DNA of 5,172 bases. Origin: a bacterium (lineage in GTDB: Bacteria; JALSQH01). Every line of letters begins with the position of its first letter. The first letter of the stretch is position 1. This document shows positions 1 through 5,172 of the stretch, piece by piece. Under the pieces are notes generated by a model, which was not told the origin of the DNA, did not search any database, and saw only the letters and a list, made by a program, of their open reading frames with translations. The stretch spans positions 1 through 5,172 of the forward strand of contig JALSQH010000020.1 in NCBI GenBank assembly GCA_026985515.1, written 5' to 3'. Position numbers and translations under genes: made by a program.

Positions 1-1682
1 CTCTTTATACAGTTGATAAATTCACTCCTGCTCCTGGCTCTGTTTGAACAGTAAGTAACAATGCGGGTTGCTATGAACTGGTAAGCATCCCAGTATGTTG
101 GTACTCTTCCAAGATGATTCTCAAACTCTTCTTCAAATAATTCAACTTCTGCAGTGTCTGAAAAGGCATAAAAATTTCCAGCAGCAAATACTGTGTAGTC
201 ACCCAGGACATCTGTATCCATGGGATTTATGACATCCCTTGTACAGAGGAAATTTAGTTTGTCCATACCAAAATATCCAAATTGCGGGATCAGAAAAGAC
301 ACAGTAGTTGCACTGTCTGGAATGAAGACTGCATCCACAGGTGGTTTATACTCTTTTTTTTTGAGATTTTCGAAAAAAGCCTTTTCATCTTCCCTGTCTT
401 TTATTCCCAGAACCTTCCAGAAGTAGAATCTGAAATCTTGTGTGTTTTCCTCATACTGGATCTGCCATATTACTTCTCCCCCCCTGGAGGTGACCTCCCT
501 TGAAAAGAGATTTGCGTATGTGGCGCCATATTCATTCTCAGGGTTGAAAATTGCAAATTTTTTCCAGCCATTTTTAAATGCAAAGTCAACAAGCCTTTTA
601 ACAATTTTTTCAGGAGTCAGGTTTATTCTGATTATATATGGATCATTCTCAAGTTCACTGAAAGATGAATTTATGGTGACCACAGGGATTTTAAACTTCC
701 TGTTGAGTCTCAAAACCTCCTTTAAATCCCAGCTGAGAACCGGACCAATGCTAACAGGATTCATTTTCTTTCTCATCTGTCTGAAATACAGGGCTGTGAA
801 AATCCTGTCACCCCATGTATTCCCGGTGGATATTGGAGATGAGATATTAATGGCATAAAGAGTGTCCTCAAGGAGTTTTGTTCCAACTGGGGCAAATGCA
901 CCATTCAGAGGCAGAAGAAGAAAGATCCTGGCAGGCGCAGAAGCATGAGTAATTTCTACAATTTTTTTTAAATACTCAAATTTTTTATTGAGTTCTTCGT
1001 CATCAGATGGCTGATAGGAGGCGAGATGAGTGAAGTCTCCCTCTTCTGCAAGTTTTAAAATTAAAAGGTCGCTCAGGTGAGCAGAGTTAAACTTAATCCC
1101 TATCAATTCAGATACGGGGATTGAGTAAAGTATGTTTTTCTCAATGGCGTACAGGAAATTTCTTATTTTTTTTGAGTTAAACTCAGATGATGCAAGGTCA
1201 AGAATCTGGAGCGCCTTTCCATACTTTTTTTTCTCCCAGTAAATTAGACCCACATTTGCAAGACATTTGCCCTTTTCAATTCCTGAGGGAATAAGATCAG
1301 GTTTGATTTTTTCATACCATTTTTTCAGACTTGGTGGTTTAATGTTTCCAGCAAGACAAACAGCTTCTGAGAAGTATTTTCCTTCCGGATAAGCTTCAAT
1401 GTAAGAAGTAAGGTAGGTTATCGCTCTTGAATATAATTTTTCTGCGTAGAAGATTTTCCCAAGGTAAAAAAGAGCGTTTGCCTTTATTTCTCCAGATGGT
1501 TTCATGGAAAGTGATTTGAGGAGATATTTCCTTGCTTCTTCAAATTTTCTCTGGGAAAACGATGTGATGGCGGAATTATAAAAATCCTCGGGAGTCTTTT
1601 TAACTACCTTCAGACCGGCGCAGGATGCAAGGAGTACCAGAGAAAGAAGGATGAGAAATTTATTTGTTTTCAAGTAACCCAT
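1..1682 (-). CDS. LpoA-like lipoprotein: TPR region plus type 1 periplasmic-binding fold (3' end outside window)
   Basis: The frame is open for 560 codons from the ATG at 1682 and runs off the left edge. Residues 1-21 form a lipoprotein signal: Lys5/Lys8, a hydrophobic core and lipobox Leu-Ala-Ser-Cys21. Residues about 31-170 are TPR-like helices, for example FYNSAITSFSQRKFEEARKY at 34-53 and the helix around YSRAITYL (84-91), with another at about 138-167. From about 250 the chain resembles the periplasmic-binding fold of penicillin-binding protein activators and branched-chain amino acid receptors: LLLPLNGAF (255-263), VSIGPV around Gly313, WKKFAIFNPENEYG (373-386), RGGEV (400-404), VDAVFIPD (449-456) and YWDAYQF (530-536). 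E. coli LpoA, which activates PBP1A from the outer membrane, has the same TPR plus binding-fold order. YWDAYQF normally lies near the C-terminus, so probably only some tens of residues are missing. The start overlaps the upstream gene and lacks a clear Shine-Dalgarno; TTG at 1673 (MKTNKFLILL) is an alternative. A solute-binding role remains possible. Confidence 0.85.
   Translation of the reverse strand, partial: MGYLKTNKFLILLSLVLLASCAGLKVVKKTPEDFYNSAITSFSQRKFEEARKYLLKSLSMKPSGEIKANALFYLGKIFYAEKLYSRAITYLTSYIEAYPEGKYFSEAVCLAGNIKPPSLKKWYEKIKPDLIPSGIEKGKCLANVGLIYWEKKKYGKALQILDLASSEFNSKKIRNFLYAIEKNILYSIPVSELIGIKFNSAHLSDLLILKLAEEGDFTHLASYQPSDDEELNKKFEYLKKIVEITHASAPARIFLLLPLNGAFAPVGTKLLEDTLYAINISSPISTGNTWGDRIFTALYFRQMRKKMNPVSIGPVLSWDLKEVLRLNRKFKIPVVTINSSFSELENDPYIIRINLTPEKIVKRLVDFAFKNGWKKFAIFNPENEYGATYANLFSREVTSRGGEVIWQIQYEENTQDFRFYFWKVLGIKDREDEKAFFENLKKKEYKPPVDAVFIPDSATTVSFLIPQFGYFGMDKLNFLCTRDVINPMDTDVLGDYTVFAAGNFYAFSDTAEVELFEEEFENHLGRVPTYWDAYQFIATRIVTYCSNRARSRSEFINCIK
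1660..1682 (-). other. 23-base gene overlap, probable translational coupling
   Basis: The last codons of the coiled-coil lipoprotein gene (…NGLLENK, stop) overlap the first codons of the LpoA-like gene in another frame. The bases upstream of ATG 1682 (…CCCAGAATGAATACA) lack a purine-rich ribosome binding site. Initiation therefore probably depends on ribosomes finishing the upstream gene. If TTG at 1673 is the true start, the overlap is 14 bases. Either way the two genes share one transcript. Confidence 0.7.
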
Positions 1683-2340
1683 TGTATTCATTCTGGGCAT
1701 CTAAATATTTTTTATAGGCTAAAAGGGCTTCTTTTTCTGCTTCCTTCCATTTGAGTTCTCTTTCTGCTACCTCTATCTCAAATTCTTTGAGCTTAATTTT
1801 TTTGTCAGCCTCGTCAAGTTTGGTATCATATTTCAGTGCTACTTTTGCCTTGGCAAGTTCGACCACTGCTTCGCCCCAGGCAACTTTTTTCTCTAAAGCT
1901 TCAATTTTCTTTTTAAGATAATCTCTTTTCAATTCAGTGACTTCAACCTTTTTCTTTGCAATAGTCACTTTTTTCTCCGATTCCATGAGCCTTTTGCCCT
2001 TTTCCACAATTTCACCTGATACGCCGCTCTGCTTTGCCAGTTCAAATTCTGCTTTTGCCTTTTTATACATATTCTCTGCTATACCTAACTCCGACTCTGC
2101 AATTTCTATCTCATTCTTAGTTTTTTCAAACTCTCTTTTTGTTTTCTCCAGTTCAAGCCTGATTTTTGCAAGCTGATCGAGAGCCCTGATTATTTCTTCT
2201 CTGTCTTCAGGAGGCACACGGCTCAGCTGGATTTCTGTAATGGAAGGAGTGGTCTTTTGGAAAAGGGAGCATCCTGATGCGTAGGTAAACAGCAACAGTA
2301 AAAGAAATGTGAATACAGAACTATGCTCTCTTTTTATCAT
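1660..2340 (-). CDS. Coiled-coil lipoprotein of unknown function, 226 residues
   Basis: I do not recognise a named family. Residues 1-24 are a lipoprotein signal: Lys3/Arg4, a leucine-rich core (LLLLLF, 13-18) and Cys24 in Ala-Ser-Gly-Cys, where Ala at -3 is less usual than Leu. After a short linker with Thr/Pro, residues from about 45 to 215 are almost uninterrupted Lys/Glu-rich amphipathic helix. EKTK occurs twice seven residues apart, and later stretches such as ALEKKVAWGEAVVELAKAKV and EIEVAERELKWKEAEKEALL keep heptad-like spacing. A short break (QSGVSG) at about 104-109 may allow a helical hairpin. No catalytic motif is visible. The product would be a lipid-anchored rod or hairpin in the envelope, possibly a spacer or scaffold for the LpoA-like protein encoded next. 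It is the first gene of the minus-strand unit, with a strong promoter abutting its ATG and no Shine-Dalgarno. The gene is complete and ends in TAA, 23 bases inside the following gene. Confidence 0.82.
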   Translation of the reverse strand: MIKREHSSVFTFLLLLLFTYASGCSLFQKTTPSITEIQLSRVPPEDREEIIRALDQLAKIRLELEKTKREFEKTKNEIEIAESELGIAENMYKKAKAEFELAKQSGVSGEIVEKGKRLMESEKKVTIAKKKVEVTELKRDYLKKKIEALEKKVAWGEAVVELAKAKVALKYDTKLDEADKKIKLKEFEIEVAERELKWKEAEKEALLAYKKYLDAQNEYNGLLENK

Positions 2341-2346
2341 AGTAAA

Positions 2347-2375
2347 ATGTTATCACAACGAAAATTTTAAGTCAA
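2347..2375 (-). promoter_or_regulatory. Sigma70-like promoter of the coiled-coil/LpoA-like unit, predicted leaderless
   Basis: On the minus strand TTGACT (2375-2370, five of six consensus bases) is followed after exactly 17 bases by TAACAT (2352-2347). TGA directly before the -10 gives an extended -10 motif. Six bases separate the -10 from the ATG, so transcription would start at about 2340, on or next to the A of the start codon. The lack of any Shine-Dalgarno upstream of this ATG fits. This is a sequence match only. Confidence 0.72.
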
Positions 2376-2405
2376 ATAGTGCCTTATTTTCAGGGGGTAT
2401 TCTAA

Positions 2406-2422
2406 GATATTGAGCTAATATC
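2406..2422. repeat. Perfect 6+6 inverted repeat in divergent intergenic region
   Basis: GATATT and AATATC flank a 5-base spacer (GAGCT). The dyad lies about 30 bases upstream of the minus-strand -35 box and about 80 bases upstream of the plus-strand -10 box, where a dimeric regulator could act on both genes. No run of T follows, so it is not a terminator. In A/T-rich DNA a dyad this short can arise by chance, and no known operator is recognised. Confidence 0.3.
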
Positions 2423-2440
2423 AAATGCTTGTTGCTATGG

Positions 2441-2452
2441 CAATTAAAATTG
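2441..2452. repeat. Short inverted repeat CAATT-AA-AATTG
   Basis: This is a perfect 5+5 dyad with a 2-base centre. It overlaps a TTGACT hexamer on the plus strand at 2450-2455, which has no good -10 at normal spacing (the nearest TAATAT, at 2478, is 22 bases away). It could be a second half of an operator region with the dyad at 2406-2422, but the sequences differ and chance is a fair explanation. Confidence 0.2.
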
Positions 2453-2502
2453 ACTGGACAAGTAGAAATAGATTTTCTAATATTGTTTTAAGGGTGGAGG
2501 AG

Positions 2503-2508
2503 TATAAT
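2503..2508 (+). promoter_or_regulatory. Probable -10 box for the penicillin acylase gene
   Basis: This is a perfect TATAAT placed so that transcription would begin near 2515, giving a leader of about 20 bases that contains the Shine-Dalgarno. No convincing -35 lies 16-18 bases upstream: TATTGT at 2481 is poor, and TTGTTT at 2483 leaves only 14 bases. There is no TG extension either. The promoter may be weak or need an activator. Confidence 0.45.
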
Positions 2509-2523
2509 TTTATCTGCTATAAC

Positions 2524-2529
2524 AGGAGG
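2524..2529 (+). promoter_or_regulatory. Shine-Dalgarno of the penicillin acylase gene
   Basis: AGGAGG is followed by six bases and then ATG at 2536. This is a near-ideal ribosome binding site and fixes the start, in contrast to the minus-strand genes, which show none. Confidence 0.9.
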
Positions 2530-2535
2530 TTCAGG

Positions 2536-5172
2536 ATGAAGAAATTTGTTTCACTTTTTCTTTTGATTCTGCTGGCATCCTGCAGTACAACATCAAGAAA
2601 AAATGAAAAGGTTTTCACCTTTCCAGGTCTTTCCCATCCAGTCAGGGTGTATTATGATCACTATATGATCCCTCACATTTATGGAGAGAATATCTACGAT
2701 GTTGTGAAGGTTCAGGGGTATATTTCTGCAAGGGAGAGATTATTCATTATGGATGTTTTCCGGAGAATGGCTATGGGTCGGCTTTCCGAATTGCTGGGGG
2801 ATTTTGCGGGGATTACTCCTTCTCTTGATGCCTTCATTAGAGCAATATTCACTGCCCCTGATGGTGAGAAGGTCTATGATTTGTTACTGAAGCAGATGGA
2901 GAATAGCTCTGATCCTGATGATGAAATGACATTAAAATTTTTCAGAAGCTTTGTTGAGGGAATAAATCTTTATCTAAGGCGTCTGAAAAATGGAGAAAAT
3001 TTATATTTCCCTCCCGAATACAAACTTTTTGAAATAAAACCATCTGATATACCATACTGGGAGGTGAGGGATATTCTTGCTGTGGCGAGATTGTTCACTT
3101 TTACTCTTTCTGAGACCTTTGACTCAGAGTTTGAAAATACCATCTGGTACACTTCACTGAAGGATCGCGACCCTGAATTTTTAATGGCTCTCCTTGATCC
3201 AAGACCCGTTGATAGAAGTGTCACACTTCCCTTTTTCCTTCAAAATCACTGGAGTTTGGCTCCCGGGAGTTATTTCCCAACATTTTATAATTTCTTATCT
3301 GAGAATAAGAAATATCCACAGGTAAGTCCAGATAGACTTCTCCCGATTTTCAATTTGCTTAAAGATCTCAGGGAAATGTTCTTCAGGTCATTGAAGGATT
3401 GGGGAAGCAACAATTTTGTGGTTTCCGGTGAAAAGAGTAAAACCGGATATGCTTATCTTGCAAATGACCCTCATCTGCAACTTATGACACCACCTATCTT
3501 TTACGAATTTCATCTTATGTGGAATGGAAAAGAGGGAAAAGGAAATGTTGCAGGAGTTACCTTTTCAGGTACTCCCGGTGTAATTGTAGGGCACAATGAG
3601 AAAATAGCCTGGGGAGTAACGGTGGTGGGGTATGATGTCTCAGATATTTACGCTGAAGAAATAACGGAGTCATCAGGTAAATTGTTTTCATGTGATGATC
3701 TAAACAGAAATCATGTGTGTGAAAAGAATGAGTATGTGGTGCCAGTGAGTATTTTTACTGACCGGATAAAAATAAGGAATTACCCGGAAGAGGGTTTTAC
3801 CGAGGAAAAAATATCCATTCCCTATATTGCCAGACATGGTCCGGTGATTTTTCTTGACAACATTCCTTCTGCGGTGGGTCTATTTATTTCCATTCCTTCG
3901 GGTGGAGCTGGTAGTTTAAAGGCAGTATCACTGAAGTGGACGGGAATGCAACCCTCCAACGAAGCCAAGGCTTTTTTCCTCCTTGATAGAGCCGAGAATT
4001 TCGAGGATTTCAAAAGGGCTGTGGATAATTTTGAAGTGGGAGCACAGAATTTTGTTTATGCTGATGTTGATGGTCATATAGGCTATTACCCCCATGCCTA
4101 TGTTCCCATCAGACCCAGAGGATGCATACCATGGATGATAATGGATGGGACAGGCTGGTGTGAGTGGAAGGGACGTATTCCAGATGATCAGCTTCCACAG
4201 GTAACAACTCCCGAAGATATAAGCCTTTACGAAGAGAGGGGATTCATCTGCACCGCCAATAATGATCAGATAGGAGAAACCACCGGATGGAATGCTTTTT
4301 CTTTTGCGAAATATGTTAGCAGTCCCTGTACTTATCCCTACAGATACTATCTTTACTATCAGGATGATATTGGCTTCAGAGAGGGAAGAATCACGCAGCT
4401 TCTGGAAGAGGGGCTGAAAAATAATTTGATAGATTTCGATTATGTTAAGAGAGTTCAGAGTGATAATTTCAGCCTTTTTGGAAAATATTTTCTCTCTCAC
4501 CTGCTAAAGTATGTTGAAAATGATGAAGCAAAAAGAAAGATAGATTCTCTCGATCCCCGCGTATCTGCTCAACTGAAACAGGCATTATATTACCTGAAGA
4601 ACTGGCATTTTACCACCCCTACCGCGACTTCTGATCCCTTTGGTGTGAGGCAGTTCAGCGATGATCAAATCAGAGAAAGTGTGGTAGCCACTCTTTTTCA
4701 TGTCTGGGTGAAGAGATTTATTAAGGATACAATCAGTGATGAATGTAATTTTTACAACATCCCATGTCCAGGGAATGAAAAGGGAGCACAGGTGGTTTAC
4801 TATCTACTCACAGCTACATCTGTAACAGATTCTCCCACATATGATCCGTCTCTGGGTTACAGCAGGGTTTTTGATGATCTTTACACAACCGGTGTAACTG
4901 AGGATATCACCGATATTGCCATCAGATCCCTGATTGAGACGTTAAGCTTTTTGAAATCAAAGTTCTCAACTACCGATCTGGAGTACTACAGATGGGGTGC
5001 ACTGCATCAGGCAATTTTTCTAAATCCATTTATTTTCAAAACGAGAGGACCATATCCAAATGATGGAGGAGATTTTACCGTGGATGTTGGGGATACACCT
5101 GCGGGCGGTGAGAATTTCCTCCAGACCCATGGACCTGCCATGAGATTTGTGGTGGAGTTGAAGAAGGGAAGG
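2536..5172 (+). CDS. Penicillin acylase family Ntn hydrolase, predicted lipoprotein (3' end outside window)
   Basis: Family members hydrolyse amides of acyl side chains after self-cleavage into alpha and beta chains. Residues 1-16 are a lipoprotein signal (MKKFVSLFLLILLASC; lipobox Leu-Ala-Ser-Cys16), so the alpha chain would be lipid-anchored. Alpha-chain hallmarks follow: IPHIYGEN (45-52), the block VQGYISARERLFIMD (59-73) and VEGIN (140-144). Cleavage is expected at Gly290/Ser291 in GSNNFVVSG, making Ser291 the nucleophile. LANDPHL gives His313 (beta 23). GTPGVIVGHNEKIAWG (345-360), Asp367 and Asp370 (spaced like the calcium ligands of E. coli penicillin G acylase), RHGP (433-436), YADVDGHIGYY (508-518) and ANN (574-576, oxyanion-hole Asn) complete the core. 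Near the edge come YYRWGALHQ, GGDF and HGPAMR (865-870), so perhaps 50-100 residues are missing. Eight beta-chain cysteines form four close pairs. The gene is divergent from the lipoprotein pair. The substrate cannot be assigned. Confidence 0.96.
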   Translation, partial: MKKFVSLFLLILLASCSTTSRKNEKVFTFPGLSHPVRVYYDHYMIPHIYGENIYDVVKVQGYISARERLFIMDVFRRMAMGRLSELLGDFAGITPSLDAFIRAIFTAPDGEKVYDLLLKQMENSSDPDDEMTLKFFRSFVEGINLYLRRLKNGENLYFPPEYKLFEIKPSDIPYWEVRDILAVARLFTFTLSETFDSEFENTIWYTSLKDRDPEFLMALLDPRPVDRSVTLPFFLQNHWSLAPGSYFPTFYNFLSENKKYPQVSPDRLLPIFNLLKDLREMFFRSLKDWGSNNFVVSGEKSKTGYAYLANDPHLQLMTPPIFYEFHLMWNGKEGKGNVAGVTFSGTPGVIVGHNEKIAWGVTVVGYDVSDIYAEEITESSGKLFSCDDLNRNHVCEKNEYVVPVSIFTDRIKIRNYPEEGFTEEKISIPYIARHGPVIFLDNIPSAVGLFISIPSGGAGSLKAVSLKWTGMQPSNEAKAFFLLDRAENFEDFKRAVDNFEVGAQNFVYADVDGHIGYYPHAYVPIRPRGCIPWMIMDGTGWCEWKGRIPDDQLPQVTTPEDISLYEERGFICTANNDQIGETTGWNAFSFAKYVSSPCTYPYRYYLYYQDDIGFREGRITQLLEEGLKNNLIDFDYVKRVQSDNFSLFGKYFLSHLLKYVENDEAKRKIDSLDPRVSAQLKQALYYLKNWHFTTPTATSDPFGVRQFSDDQIRESVVATLFHVWVKRFIKDTISDECNFYNIPCPGNEKGAQVVYYLLTATSVTDSPTYDPSLGYSRVFDDLYTTGVTEDITDIAIRSLIETLSFLKSKFSTTDLEYYRWGALHQAIFLNPFIFKTRGPYPNDGGDFTVDVGDTPAGGENFLQTHGPAMRFVVELKKGR

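Noticed and set aside
220-503. Two overlapping short plus-strand open frames (68 and 73 codons)
   Set aside because: Both are antisense shadows inside the binding-domain coding region, with no initiation signal.
442-858. 138-codon plus-strand open frame opposite the LpoA-like gene
   Set aside because: It lies antisense to a 560-codon frame with signal peptide and domain motifs, and its translation shows no domain or ribosome binding site.
1937-2176. 79-codon plus-strand frame rich in Ser and Phe
   Set aside because: This is the complement of the Lys/Glu-rich coiled-coil codons (GAA/AAA read backwards as TTC/TTT), not a membrane protein.
2432-2443. TTGC-TATG-GCAA hairpin as a terminator
   Set aside because: The stem has only four pairs and no U-tract follows; it also lies between divergent promoters, where no terminator is needed.
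2450-2483. TTGACT with TAATAT as a plus-strand promoter
   Set aside because: The spacing is 22 bases, too long for sigma70; the TATAAT at 2503 is the better candidate.
2496-2502. GGAGGAG resembling a second Shine-Dalgarno upstream of the acylase gene
   Set aside because: No ATG, GTG or TTG follows at usable distance, and it lies upstream of the predicted transcription start.
2970-3224. 84-codon minus-strand open frame
   Set aside because: It is antisense to the alpha chain of the acylase with no supporting features; the same holds for the 63-codon frame at 3822-4013.
3928-4500. 190-codon minus-strand open frame
   Set aside because: It is antisense to the conserved beta-chain core of the acylase, including YADVDGHIGYY and ANN. 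Its translation shows no recognisable domain.

Overview
The window looks like chromosomal DNA of a Gram-negative bacterium. All three genes begin with lipoprotein signal peptides. Two belong to families that work in the periplasm or at the outer membrane: an LpoA-type TPR plus periplasmic-binding-fold protein, and a penicillin-acylase-type Ntn hydrolase. The DNA leans towards A/T, arginine is mostly encoded by AGA/AGG, and the proteins are rich in Lys and Glu. This would fit an uncultivated lineage near the former Deltaproteobacteria, but the sequence does not settle the phylum. I see no RNA gene, insertion sequence, CRISPR array or phage signal.

Layout. Bases 1-1682 (minus) hold most of a TPR/periplasmic-binding-fold lipoprotein resembling penicillin-binding protein activators; its C-terminus lies beyond the left edge. 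Bases 1660-2340 (minus) encode a 226-residue coiled-coil lipoprotein directly upstream in the same transcription unit, overlapping the next gene by 23 bases. Bases 2341-2535 are a divergent intergenic region. It holds a strong sigma70-like promoter for the minus-strand pair, placed so that the mRNA should be leaderless. It also holds a good -10 box and Shine-Dalgarno for the plus-strand gene, and two small inverted repeats. Bases 2536-5172 (plus) encode a penicillin-acylase-family lipoprotein, open for 879 codons and cut by the right edge.

How the genes may work together. Each product is predicted to be lipid-anchored in the envelope. The minus-strand pair could support peptidoglycan synthesis: LpoA of E. 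coli spans from the outer membrane to PBP1A. The long coiled-coil partner could be a spacer or scaffold. The divergent acylase hydrolyses some amide, whose identity cannot be read from sequence (beta-lactam side chain, acyl-homoserine lactone, N-acyl amino acid or peptide). A functional link between the two arms is inferred only from the shared intergenic region.
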